Assembly (NCBI GenBank): GCA_035690905.1 | Contig: DASSKA010000127.1 | Span: 1 to 30,867, forward strand | Direction of reading: 5' to 3' | Length of the DNA: 30,867 nt | Origin: DASSKA01 sp035690905 | GTDB taxonomy: Bacteria > Actinomycetota > Actinomycetes > Propionibacteriales > Nocardioidaceae | The notes under the pieces: model-generated | The model's input: the letters and a program-made list of their open reading frames with translations, nothing else | Told to the model about the DNA's origin: nothing | Database searches by the model: none | Shown: positions 22,231 through 30,068 of the stretch, in pieces | Layout: the number at the start of each line of letters is the position of its first letter | How positions within the stretch are numbered: position 1 is the stretch's first letter | Program-made: the position numbers and the translations under genes

Positions 22231-24033
22231 TCAGCCCGCAGCGGCCCGCGCGTCCCCTGCCCGGTTCACCGCCGAGATCACCGCCCGCAGCGACGCGGTC
22301 ACGATGTTCGCGTCCAGCCCGACGCCCCAGAGCACCTGGTCGCCGACCGTGCACTCGACGTACGCCGCGGCGATCGCGTCGCCTCCGGAGGACAGCGCGT
22401 GCTCGTGGTAGTCGAGCACCCGCACGTCACCGCGCTCCGCGTACACCGGGTTCCCCGCGGCCTGCTCGGTGGCCACCATCTCGTTGAGTGCGTTGACGAA
22501 CGCCTCGATCGGCCCGTTACCGGTCCCGGACAGCGCCCGTGGCTCCCCGTCGACGTACACGTTGACCGTCAGCGCGTCCTTCTCCCCCGCCGCCGACGAG
22601 GTGTGCACCGAGTTGAGCTTCAGCGGCGACTCCCGGTCGAGGTACTCGCCGCGGAACGCTCCCCAGATCTGCTCCGGGGCCATCTCGCCGCCCTCGTCGT
22701 CGGTGCGCCGCTGCACCGCACGGCTGAACTCGATCTGCAGCCGCCGCGGCAGGTCCAGCTTGTGCTCGGCCTTCATGATGTAGGCGACGCCGCCCTTGCC
22801 GGACTGGCTGTTCACCCGGATCACGGCCTCGTAGGAGCGGCCGACGTCCTTGGGGTCGATGGGCAGGTACGGCGCCTCCCACGGGAACTCGCCCACCGGC
22901 ACACCGGCCGCGGCGGCGTCCCGCTCCAGCGACTCGAGCCCCTTCTTGATGGCGTCCTGGTGCGAGCCGGAGAAGGCGGTGTAGACGAGGTCTCCCGCAT
23001 AGGGGTGACGGGGGTGCACCGGCAGCTGCGTGCAGTACTCGACGGTACGGCGAACCTCGTCGATGTCGGAGAAGTCGACCTGCGGATCGATGCCCTGGCT
23101 GAACAGGTTCATGCCCAGCGTCACCAGGTCCACGTTCCCGGTGCGCTCGCCGTGCCCGAACAGGCAGCCCTCGACCCGGTCGGCCCCGGCCATCATCGCC
23201 AGCTCGGTGGCCGCCACCGCCGTACCCCGGTCGTTGTGCGGGTGCAGGGAGACCACGCTGTGCTCGCGCCGGGTCAGCTGCCGGCTGAACCACTCGATCT
23301 GGTCGGCGTACACGTTGGGCGTGGACATCTCCACGGTCGCCGGCAGGTTCAGGATGATCTCCCGGTCCGGGCCGGGCTGCCACACGTCGGAGACCGCCTC
23401 GCACACGTCGACGGCGAACTCGAGCTCGGTGCCGGTGAAGATCTCCGGGGAGTACTGGTACCCGAACTCGGTCGCGCCGAGCAGCTCTTCGGCGTACTTC
23501 ATCACGATCTCCGTGCCGCGCACGGCGATGCTGCGGCACTCGTCCTTGTCGACGCCGAACACGACCCGGCGGAACAGCGGCGCGGTGGCGTTGTAGAGGT
23601 GCACGTTGGCGCGAGTGGCGCCGACCAGCGACTGCACGGTCCGCTCGATCAGGTCCTCACGCGCCTGGGTGAGCACCGAGATGGTCACGTCGTCGGGGAT
23701 CTTGTCCTGCTCGATGAGCTGACGGACGAAGTCGTAGTCGGTCTGGCTCGCCGACGGGAAGCCGACCTCGATCTCCTTGTAGCCCATCCGCACCAGCAGG
23801 TCGAACATGGTGTGCTTGCGCGCCGGCGTCATCGGGTCGATCAGCGCCTGGTTGCCGTCGCGCAGGTCGGTGGAGAGCCAGCGCGGCGGCACGGTGACCG
23901 TCCTCGTCGGCCAGGTGCGGTCCGGCAGGTCGATCGGCGGGAACGCGCGGTAGCGCTGGTAGGGCATCCCGCTGGGCTGCTGACGATTGGGCTGCTGACG
24001 ATTGGGCTGCTGGCGGTTCGGATTGCTGGTCAT
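22231..24033 (-). CDS. leuA: 2-isopropylmalate synthase
   Basis: This is a 600-residue enzyme of the first committed step of leucine synthesis: acetyl-CoA plus 2-oxoisovalerate to 2-isopropylmalate. The catalytic TIM barrel has WLSTDLRDGNQALIDPM (R58-D59) and the metal-binding SLHPHNDRGTAVAATE (HxH), then GCLFGHGERTGNVDLVTLGMNL. A C-terminal regulatory LeuA_dimer domain follows (EIQFSRAVQRRTDDEGG... to the end), where leucine would bind. The length fits the large LeuA form found in M. tuberculosis. The ATG at 24033 has GGAGG (24049-24045) 11 nt upstream. Residues 5-20 are an unusual Asn-Arg-Gln-Gln-Pro repeat. The upstream leader can form alternative hairpins (see 24045-24152). Confidence 0.95.
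   Translation of the reverse strand: MTSNPNRQQPNRQQPNRQQPSGMPYQRYRAFPPIDLPDRTWPTRTVTVPPRWLSTDLRDGNQALIDPMTPARKHTMFDLLVRMGYKEIEVGFPSASQTDYDFVRQLIEQDKIPDDVTISVLTQAREDLIERTVQSLVGATRANVHLYNATAPLFRRVVFGVDKDECRSIAVRGTEIVMKYAEELLGATEFGYQYSPEIFTGTELEFAVDVCEAVSDVWQPGPDREIILNLPATVEMSTPNVYADQIEWFSRQLTRREHSVVSLHPHNDRGTAVAATELAMMAGADRVEGCLFGHGERTGNVDLVTLGMNLFSQGIDPQVDFSDIDEVRRTVEYCTQLPVHPRHPYAGDLVYTAFSGSHQDAIKKGLESLERDAAAAGVPVGEFPWEAPYLPIDPKDVGRSYEAVIRVNSQSGKGGVAYIMKAEHKLDLPRRLQIEFSRAVQRRTDDEGGEMAPEQIWGAFRGEYLDRESPLKLNSVHTSSAAGEKDALTVNVYVDGEPRALSGTGNGPIEAFVNALNEMVATEQAAGNPVYAERGDVRVLDYHEHALSSGGDAIAAAYVECTVGDQVLWGVGLDANIVTASLRAVISAVNRAGDARAAAG
23974..24018. repeat. 15-bp x3 in-frame tandem repeat at the start of leuA
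   Basis: GGGCTGCTGACGATT occurs at 23974 and 23989 identically and at 24004 with two A-to-G changes. On the minus strand it encodes three NRQQP-type units just after the LeuA start. Confidence 0.85.
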
Positions 24034-24044
24034 GGGTTTCGCTG

Positions 24045-24152
24045 CCTCCGGTCTCGGGTGTGCGCCGGAGCAACGCCGAACTCCGCAGCGAGGGGGTCCG
24101 GCTGTCAGTGGACCTCGCTGCGGCAGCGAAGGAGAAAGCTGCACGCGCTCAT
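24045..24152 (-). promoter_or_regulatory. leuA leader with mutually exclusive hairpins (candidate attenuator)
   Basis: Reading the minus strand: segment 1 TTCGCTGC (24130-24123) can pair with segment 2 CCGCAGCGAGG (24123-24113). Segment 2 can instead pair perfectly over 11 bp with segment 3 CCTCGCTGCGG (24093-24083). A further hairpin CTCCGG (24070-24065)/CCGGAG (24051-24046) includes most of the leuA Shine-Dalgarno GGAGG. Segment 3 could also pair with GGCAGCGA (24046-24039) next to the start codon. A short leader ORF overlaps segments 1 and 2. Alternative pairing tied to a leader ORF is the hallmark of attenuation; leucine control is inference. Confidence 0.55.
24105..24152 (-). CDS. Putative leuA leader peptide
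   Basis: A 15-residue ORF, MSACSFLLRCRSEVH, starts at the ATG at 24152 after a G-rich stretch (GGGGTGG). It has two adjacent Leu codons, CTC and CTT; CTT is rare in this genome. Ribosome stalling there would cover segment 1 and free segment 2 of the hairpin set. Only two Leu codons is few for a leader peptide, hence the modest confidence. Confidence 0.4.
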   Translation of the reverse strand: MSACSFLLRCRSEVH

Positions 24153-24314
24153 GACCACCCCATGCTAGCTCCGACCATGCGGGACATGCGACAGAGGGCC
24201 CCACAGAGTGAGACGCTCCGCCGGCCGTACGACGGACGGGGCCGGTCGGCCGGGCCGGCCCCGGGCGGCGCTACGATGCCGCAGACCGGGGGCCGTCATG
24301 TCGGGAGGAGGCCG

Positions 24315-25181
24315 GTGCTGGCCCGCTCCGTCGTACGCCTGGCGTGGCTGATGACCGCGCTCGTGGTCGTCGCGTCGGCATGCACCCCCGACAGCGCGCC
24401 GCGGGCCACCTCGAAGACCTCGTCGACGGCCGCGCACCCCGACGTCGCGACGGCCTCGCCGACGCCCTCGCCCAGCAACGCGCCCAGCGAGCCGGCGCCA
24501 CCGCCGTCGCCCCCGGAGGGCGCCTGCTACCGGCTGAGCTTCGACGAGCTCGCCCAGTCGGCCAACAACGACCACCCGTACCTCTGCGGGAAGCGGCACA
24601 CCACGCAGACCATCTTCGTGGGCCGGCTGCATACCCGCGCCGGGGTCGACTCCGACGCGGCGCGGGCGCAGATGTCCCGGGCCTGCCCGCGCCGGATGGC
24701 GCACTACCTCGGCGGCAGCCGCACCGACCGGCACCTGAGCCGCTTCAACGTGGTCTGGTTCGTGCCTTCGCCGGAGCAGGCCGCGGCCGGCGCGCGCTGG
24801 TTCCGCTGCGACGTGATCGCGTTCGGCCACTCCGGCCACCTGTACCCGCTGCCGAGACCCCGCCGGCTGCACGGCCTCCTCGACGGCTCCGCCGCCTTGG
24901 GCAGCTACGGGCTGTGCGGGACCGCTGCGCCAGGGAGCCCGCACTTCGAGCGGGTGATCTGCGCCCGGCACCACAGCTGGCGCGCGGTGTCGACCATCCG
25001 GTTCTCGGGCGAGAAGTACCCGGGCCGGCACACCGTCCGCGCCGAAGGCAACGGCATCTGCAAGGACCGGGCCCGGGCGCAGGCCGGCTACTCGCTGCGG
25101 TACAGCTACGGCTGGGAGTGGCCGACCCGCCAGCAGTGGCAGGCCGGCCAGCACTACGGCTTCTGCTGGGCCCCCGACTAG
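24315..25181 (+). CDS. Septum formation family lipoprotein
   Basis: This is a 288-residue secreted or anchored protein. The N-terminus MLARSVVRLAWLMTALVVVASAC is a lipoprotein-type signal with the lipobox Cys at residue ~23. It is followed by a Ser/Pro/Thr-rich linker (about 25-65) and then a Cys-rich domain repeated twice in outline: GACYRLSF...YLCGKRHTTQTIFVGRL and YGLCGTAA...VICARHHSWRAVSTIRF. The repeated C-x-x-x-H-x-x pattern is that of actinobacterial 'septum formation' proteins, whose molecular role is unclear. The GTG at 24315 follows GGAGGAG; an ATG at 24276 would lengthen the N-terminus by 13 residues. Its 3' end overlaps that of era by 3 bp (convergent). Confidence 0.78.
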   Translation: MLARSVVRLAWLMTALVVVASACTPDSAPRATSKTSSTAAHPDVATASPTPSPSNAPSEPAPPPSPPEGACYRLSFDELAQSANNDHPYLCGKRHTTQTIFVGRLHTRAGVDSDAARAQMSRACPRRMAHYLGGSRTDRHLSRFNVVWFVPSPEQAAAGARWFRCDVIAFGHSGHLYPLPRPRRLHGLLDGSAALGSYGLCGTAAPGSPHFERVICARHHSWRAVSTIRFSGEKYPGRHTVRAEGNGICKDRARAQAGYSLRYSYGWEWPTRQQWQAGQHYGFCWAPD

Positions 25182-26098
25182 AACCCGAGGCGGCGCAGCT
25201 GCTTGGGGTCGCGCTGCCAGTCCTTGGCGACCTTGACGTGCAGGTCGAGGTAGACCGGCGTGCCGAGCATCGCTTCGATCTGCGCACGCGCCGCGGTGCC
25301 CACCGTGCGCAGCCGGCTGCCCTGGTGCCCGATCACGATCCCCTTCTGCGAGCTGCGCTCCACGAACAGGTTCGCGTGCACGTCCAGCAGCGGCTTGTCG
25401 GCCGGCCGGTCCTCGCGCAGCCCCATCTCCTCGACGACCACCGCGATCGAGTGCGGCAGCTCGTCGCGCACGCCTTCCAGGGCGGCTTCCCGGATCAGCT
25501 CGGCGACGATCACCTCCTCCGGCGCGTCGGTGAGCTCCCCGTCCGGGTACAGCGTCGGGCCCTCCGGCAGCCGCGACACCAGCAGGTCGGCCAGCAGCCC
25601 GACCTGGTCGCCGGCGAGTGCGGACACCGGCACGATCTCCGCCCACTCGATGCCTGCCTGCTGTCCGAGCCGGTCGATGTCCAGCAGGTGCTCGGCGAGC
25701 CGGTCCGCCGACGCCAGGTCGGTCTTGGTGGCGACCGCCACCTTCGTCGTACGACGGACCTTGGCCAGCTCACCGACCAGGAACCGGTCGCCGGGGCCGA
25801 CCTTCTGGTCGGACGGGAAGCACACCGCGACCACGTCCACCTCCGCCCACGTGGTGGTGACCAGGTCGTTGAGCCGCTCGCCGAGCAGGGTCCGCGGCCG
25901 GTGCAGCCCCGGGGTGTCGACCAGGATCAGCTGGGCGTCGGGCCGGTGCACGATGCCGCGCACCACGGTCCGCGTGGTCTGCGGCCGCGAGGAGGTGATC
26001 GCCACCTTGCTGCCCACCAGCGCGTTGGTCAGCGTGGACTTCCCGGCGTTGGGCCGGCCCACGAAGGACGCGAAGCCGCTACGGAATGGCTCGGACAC
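25178..26098 (-). CDS. era: GTPase Era
   Basis: This is a 306-residue ribosome-biogenesis GTPase that binds 16S rRNA during 30S assembly. G1 is GRPNAGKST (14-22), the switch region is SSRPQTTRTVVRGI, G3 is DTPG, and G4 is TKTD near residue 124. The C-terminal KH domain carries QKGIVIGHQGSRLRTVGTAAR. The GTG start overlaps the end of the upstream transporter gene by 20 bp, so it is read from the same transcript as the genes above it. Close association with CNNM and cytidine-deaminase-like genes is usual in actinobacteria, but here an EamA/TmsB/TmsA block separates them. Confidence 0.95.
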   Translation of the reverse strand: MSEPFRSGFASFVGRPNAGKSTLTNALVGSKVAITSSRPQTTRTVVRGIVHRPDAQLILVDTPGLHRPRTLLGERLNDLVTTTWAEVDVVAVCFPSDQKVGPGDRFLVGELAKVRRTTKVAVATKTDLASADRLAEHLLDIDRLGQQAGIEWAEIVPVSALAGDQVGLLADLLVSRLPEGPTLYPDGELTDAPEEVIVAELIREAALEGVRDELPHSIAVVVEEMGLREDRPADKPLLDVHANLFVERSSQKGIVIGHQGSRLRTVGTAARAQIEAMLGTPVYLDLHVKVAKDWQRDPKQLRRLGF

Positions 26099-26999
26099 CC
26101 GGCGATTCTGTCATCCCCGCCGAGGACCGGACGATCAGGACCAGCCCGACCAGGATCAGCGCCGCCCCCGCGACGGCGACCGCGGACAGCCGCTCGCCGA
26201 GCACCAGCGTCGCCAGCAGCGCGGCGACCACCGGCTCCAGCAGGCCCAGCGTGGACGCGGTCGCCGACCGCACCCCGCGCAGCCCGCGGTTGAAGAGGCT
26301 GTAGGCGACCACGGTCGGCACCACCGCAAGGTAGCCGACCAGCAGCCACGCCGACGCCCGCGCCATCCAGTCCGTGTCCCCGAACGCCAGCAGCGGCAGG
26401 GTGAGCACCGCCGAGACCCCGAAGGTGGCCGCGAGGTACGGCGTGGTCGGCAGCCCGCGCGCGACAGCGGCGTTGCCCGCGATGATGTACGTCGCATAGC
26501 TGGCCGACGCACCGAGGGCCAGCCCGATGCCCAGCACCGACGGCTGGAGCACCGACCGCCCGACCGCCTGGCCACCGACCAGCAGCACCAGCCCGGCCAC
26601 CGCCACCCCGGTGGCCACCAGCCAACGCCGACTCACCTGGCGGGTGAGCAGCCCGGTGATGATCGGCGTCGCGCCGATCGCGACCAGGGTTCCCACGGCG
26701 ACCCCGGCCTGCAGCATCGCGGCCAGGAAGCACACGTTGAAGCACGCCTGGCCGAGCCCGGCCCACCAGGTCGATGCGGACCGCAGGCAGCCGGGGAGCG
26801 CGGCGGCGTGGCCGCCGGCGACCGCGAGGGCAAGCAGCAGCGCGGCGGCCACCAGCAGCCGGCCGGCGCCCAGCCCGGCGGCCGGCACCACCGGGCCGAG
26901 CACCTCCGCGGTGCCCACGGTCCCGAACAGCGCCGCCCCACCGAGCACCAGCCCGGCCGAACCGACGCCGCGCGCCGGCGATGCCCTCAGCCGAGCCAC
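26079..26999 (-). CDS. EamA/DMT-family transporter
   Basis: This 306-residue integral membrane protein has about ten hydrophobic segments, in two EamA repeats. The first runs from GLVLGGAALFGTVGTAEVLG to WLVATGVAVAGLVLLVGGQAVG, and the second from LGIGLALGASASYATYIIAGNAAV to VAVAGAALILVGLVLIVRSSAG. The motif STLGLLEPVVAALLATLVLGERLS near the C-terminus is the classic DMT signature. Family members export or import metabolites such as amino acids, nucleosides or drugs; the substrate is not predictable. The GTG at 26999 overlaps the tmsB-like stop by 13 bp, and the stop overlaps the era start, suggesting one operon. Confidence 0.88.
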   Translation of the reverse strand: MARLRASPARGVGSAGLVLGGAALFGTVGTAEVLGPVVPAAGLGAGRLLVAAALLLALAVAGGHAAALPGCLRSASTWWAGLGQACFNVCFLAAMLQAGVAVGTLVAIGATPIITGLLTRQVSRRWLVATGVAVAGLVLLVGGQAVGRSVLQPSVLGIGLALGASASYATYIIAGNAAVARGLPTTPYLAATFGVSAVLTLPLLAFGDTDWMARASAWLLVGYLAVVPTVVAYSLFNRGLRGVRSATASTLGLLEPVVAALLATLVLGERLSAVAVAGAALILVGLVLIVRSSAGMTESPGVRAIP

Positions 27000-28282
27000 G
27001 TGGGCCGCAGCGGGAAGCTCGCGCGGCCCTGCTCGTCGGTCTTGACGCCGAGCACCTGGTGCAGCTGGATCTCGTTGCGCTCGAAGGACAGCCGGGACCC
27101 GGCCATGTAGAGCCCCCACACCTTCGCGGTGCCCTCGCCGACCTCGCGGACGCACTCGTCCCAGTTCTCGACGAGGTTCTCGCACCAGCCCTTCAGCGTC
27201 ATCGCGTAGTGCTCGCGCAGGTTCTCCTCGTGCCGCACCTCGAGGCCGACGTCCTGCATCACCGAGATGATCGTGCCGGACCCGGTCAGCTCTCCGTCGG
27301 GGAACACGTACCGGTCGATGAACGCCCCGGTGTCGCGGGACCGGTTGTCGGCGCGGGTGATGCAGTGGTTGAGCACCCGCCCACCCGGCACCAGCTTGTC
27401 GCGGATCCAGGAGAAGTACGACGGGTAGTTGCCCACCCCGATGTGCTCGGTGAGACCGATGGAGCTCAGCGCGTCGAAGCCGGTCTCCGCGATGTCGCGG
27501 TAGTCGCCGAACCGGACCTCGGCCACGTCGTCGAGCCGGTCGCGCTTGATCGCCTCCTGGGCCCAGGAGGCCTGCTCCTTGGACAACGTCACGCCGAGCA
27601 CCTTGACGCCGTACTCCTTGGCGGCGTGCCGCACCATGCCGCCCCAGCCGCTGCCGATGTCCAGCAGCCGCATGCCGGGCTTGAGGTCCAGCTTGCGGGC
27701 GACCAGGTCGTACTTGTTGGCCTGCGCCTCCTCCAACGTCGCGTCCTCGCGCGGGAAGCAGGCGCAGGTGTAGGTCATCGACGGACCGAGCACCATCTCG
27801 TAGAACCGGTTCGACACGTCGTAGTGGTGGTGGATCGCATCGGCGTCGCGGGTCTTGGAGTGCCGCAAGCCCTCCAGCAGCCGCCGCCACCTGGGCAGCG
27901 CCTCCTGCGGCGGGGGCGGCGGCGGCTTGAGGTGGGAGAACCCGAGCCCGCGCACGAGCGCGAACGCCTCGGCCGGCGAGGGCATCTTGAACCGCAGGTT
28001 GTTCTGCAGCTCCACCATCGCCTCGTAGGGGTCGCCGGGGTGGATGCCCTCCACCTCGAGGTCACCGGAGACGTAGGCGCGGGCCATGCCCAGGTCGCCC
28101 GGCGCGGTCAGCAGGTAGCTGAGTCCGCGCTCGTTCAGCAGGCGCAGCGTGATCCGGGAGCCGGCCGGGCCGGCGGCGCTCCCGTCGTACGCCTCGAAGC
28201 GGAACGGCATGCCGCCCGCGAGCAGCCGCTCGACCGCCTCACCGACGGTGATGCGGCCGGTCCTGTCCTGGGTCGTCGTCAT
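26987..28282 (-). CDS. tmsB: Cyclopropane-fatty-acid-synthase-type methyltransferase, TmsB-like
   Basis: This is a 431-residue SAM-dependent methyltransferase. The N-terminal ~130 residues hold an SCP2/CFA-type lipid-binding region. The CFA signature is DADAIHHHYDVSNRFYEMVLGPSMTYTCACF, then the SAM site LLDIGSGWGGMVRHAAK, GVTLSKEQ and IGLTEHIGVGNYPSYF. It is coupled by an ATGA overlap to an FAD oxidoreductase. This pairing is that of TmsB/TmsA (BfaB/BfaA in corynebacteria): TmsB methylates C10 of oleoyl chains to a 10-methylene form and TmsA reduces it, giving 10-methylstearic (tuberculostearic) acid. Nocardioides species commonly contain 10-methyl fatty acids. A plain cyclopropane synthase is the alternative. 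Confidence 0.85.
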   Translation of the reverse strand: MTTTQDRTGRITVGEAVERLLAGGMPFRFEAYDGSAAGPAGSRITLRLLNERGLSYLLTAPGDLGMARAYVSGDLEVEGIHPGDPYEAMVELQNNLRFKMPSPAEAFALVRGLGFSHLKPPPPPPQEALPRWRRLLEGLRHSKTRDADAIHHHYDVSNRFYEMVLGPSMTYTCACFPREDATLEEAQANKYDLVARKLDLKPGMRLLDIGSGWGGMVRHAAKEYGVKVLGVTLSKEQASWAQEAIKRDRLDDVAEVRFGDYRDIAETGFDALSSIGLTEHIGVGNYPSYFSWIRDKLVPGGRVLNHCITRADNRSRDTGAFIDRYVFPDGELTGSGTIISVMQDVGLEVRHEENLREHYAMTLKGWCENLVENWDECVREVGEGTAKVWGLYMAGSRLSFERNEIQLHQVLGVKTDEQGRASFPLRPTWLG

Positions 28283-29664
28283 CGACGGTTCACCGCCTTC
28301 TCGTAGAGCCCCGTGAGCCGGTCGTCGGGGTCGTAGGTCTGCTTCACCTTCGTCTGGTGGTCGAGGTTGTAGAGCCGGGCGAACGTCTCGCGGTCGTAGT
28401 AGGCGTCGGAGTACAGCGACTTGTGACCGCCGAGCTCGTGCACCCTCGCCTCCACCGCGCGGTTCTGGTCGCCGTCCTGCGAGCCGGGCGCGATCGGCAC
28501 CGTGCCCCAGAAGCCGACGTTGACGTAGGTGGTGCCGGCATCCAGGGGGTACGACGGCCAGGTGCGCGTGCTGCCCGGCCCGTCCGGCTCGCGCAGCCGC
28601 AGCGGGCACAGCCACACCGGGCGCATGCCGACCTGCTGGTCGAACCAGCGCAGGAAGTCGGGAGTACGACGGACGGGCACTTCGACGTCCTGGATGACCC
28701 GTTCGCGGGCTGGCTTGCCGCGAGCCCGGTCGATGCGGGCCACCACGCCGTACCTGTTCTCCAGGCCGACCAGCTTGTGGTAGACGTCGCTGCGCCGCCA
28801 CCGGCGTGGCCACAGCCGGCGCACCCGCGGGTCGTGCAGCCCGAACGCGCCGGAGCACCAGAACCAGTCGGTGTCCCAGCGCCACAGGTAGTCGTACGTC
28901 GTCAGCGAGTCGGTGCTGCGCTGCTGCAGGGACCGGAAGTACAGGTCCATGCCGGTGTAGTCGCTGGTCGGGCCCCCCGGCCGCTCCACCCACGTCGCCA
29001 GCGTCAGGTACGCCTCGCCGGGGGCGAACACCACCCCGTCCAGCCCGTCGACGCGGGTGCCCTCCCACTCGCGGCGCTCGACGATCGCCTCCACCGCCTC
29101 GGCGAGCTCGTCGAGGTCGGCGAACCGGACGTGCCGCAGGTCCACGAAGCCGGGCACCGGCTCCAGCTCGATCTTCAGCCGGGTGGCGTAGCCCAGGCTG
29201 CCGTAGGAGTTGGGGAAGGTGTCGAACAGGTCGTCTCCGGGACGGGTGGTGACCACCTCCCCCGCGCCGGTGAGCACGTCCATCTCCAGCACCGACTCGT
29301 GCGGCAGGCCGCTGCGGAACGACGTGGACTCGATGCCCAGGCCGGTGACCGCGCCGCCGAGGGTGATGCTGCGCAGCTGCGGCACGACCAGCGGGATGAA
29401 GCCGCGCGGCAGGGTGACGTCGACCAGGTCCTCGTAGGTGCACATGCCCTGCACCTGCGCGGTCTGCTCGACCGGGTCGACCGCGATCACCCCGGTCAGG
29501 CCGGACACGTCCAGCCCCGGAGCATCGGTGCCGGCCCGGGGGCGGAACAGGTTGGAGGTGCGCTTGGCCAGCCGCACAGGGGTCCCGGCAGGGATCGCGT
29601 CGTACGACTGCTGCAGGCGGCCTACCGCCGCCTCGTGCGCGCCCCAGCCCACGACATCCCTCAC
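28279..29664 (-). CDS. tmsA: FAD-binding oxidoreductase, TmsA-like
   Basis: This 461-residue protein is a member of the FAD-linked oxidase family (DHCR24/DWF1-like). The PCMH-type FAD domain is in the first ~200 residues: AKRTSNLFRPRAGTDAPGLDVSGLTGVIAVDP, VVPQLRSITLGGAVTGLGIESTSFRSGLPHESVLEMDVLTG, and FPNSYGSLGYATRLKIELEPV. The C-terminal half includes LYSDAYYDRETFARLYN. DHCR24-like enzymes reduce isolated double bonds, fitting reduction of 10-methylene to 10-methyl fatty acyl chains. The GTG at 29664 is preferred; no Shine-Dalgarno is seen and a TAGGTT -10 sits 7 bp upstream, so the message is probably leaderless. The ATGA overlap with the methyltransferase indicates a shared pathway. Confidence 0.83.
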   Translation of the reverse strand: MRDVVGWGAHEAAVGRLQQSYDAIPAGTPVRLAKRTSNLFRPRAGTDAPGLDVSGLTGVIAVDPVEQTAQVQGMCTYEDLVDVTLPRGFIPLVVPQLRSITLGGAVTGLGIESTSFRSGLPHESVLEMDVLTGAGEVVTTRPGDDLFDTFPNSYGSLGYATRLKIELEPVPGFVDLRHVRFADLDELAEAVEAIVERREWEGTRVDGLDGVVFAPGEAYLTLATWVERPGGPTSDYTGMDLYFRSLQQRSTDSLTTYDYLWRWDTDWFWCSGAFGLHDPRVRRLWPRRWRRSDVYHKLVGLENRYGVVARIDRARGKPARERVIQDVEVPVRRTPDFLRWFDQQVGMRPVWLCPLRLREPDGPGSTRTWPSYPLDAGTTYVNVGFWGTVPIAPGSQDGDQNRAVEARVHELGGHKSLYSDAYYDRETFARLYNLDHQTKVKQTYDPDDRLTGLYEKAVNRR

Positions 29665-29671
29665 ACACCCA

Positions 29672-29700
29672 AACCTATCGGCCCGCGCGCCTTTGGTCAC
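29672..29700 (-). promoter_or_regulatory. Leaderless promoter of the tmsAB-like operon
   Basis: On the minus strand the -35 candidate is GTGACC (29700-29695), the spacer is 17 bp, the -10 is TAGGTT (29677-29672), and seven bases follow before the GTG at 29664. Confidence 0.45.
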
Positions 29701-29720
29701 TACAGGGTTGGCCGGCGGGC

Positions 29721-30068
29721 TCACGAGGTCAGGGAGGCCACCACCGTGCCGTCGGGTGCCGCCAGGTGCACCGGGACACCCCCGCCGGCAAAGTCGCGTA
29801 CGACGGACAGGTCCCCCTCGGCCAGGACCGGTGCGTCGGTCAGCACCACCACCGCCTCGAGCCCCTGCGCTGCGCTCGAGGCCGCCATCGCCACCGCGAC
29901 GCCGACCGCGGACAGCTGCAGGGAGGGCAGCCGCACGCTCGCGCCCGCGTAGGTGCGGCCGTCGGTGTCGCGGACGCAGGCGCCCTCCGCGGCCTGGGTG
30001 CGGGCCCGGGTGGACCGGGCGAGGGTGAGGAGCTTGCGGTCCTCGGGGTCGGTGAGGTCAGCCGGCAT
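29721..30068 (-). CDS. Cytidine-deaminase-like protein lacking zinc ligands
   Basis: This 115-residue protein has the cytidine deaminase layout: EDRKLLTLARSTRARTQAAEGACVRDTDGRTYAGASVRLPSLQLSAVGVAVAMAASSAAQGLEAVVVL. In true cytidine deaminases the segment after 'ENAS' contains the Zn-binding Cys and Ala-Glu, and a PCGxCRQ follows. Here the corresponding segment reads LPSLQLSAVGVAVAMA and no PCxxC is present, so deaminase chemistry is not expected. Similar short proteins follow CNNM genes in many actinobacteria. Its ATG overlaps the CNNM stop by 11 bp, so it is coupled to that gene. The function is unknown. Confidence 0.75.
   Translation of the reverse strand: MPADLTDPEDRKLLTLARSTRARTQAAEGACVRDTDGRTYAGASVRLPSLQLSAVGVAVAMAASSAAQGLEAVVVLTDAPVLAEGDLSVVRDFAGGGVPVHLAAPDGTVVASLTS

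Noticed and set aside
20962..24168. Long plus-strand open frame (over 1,000 codons) opposite the GT4 and leuA genes
   Set aside because: High-GC antisense artefact; leuA on the other strand has clear catalytic motifs.
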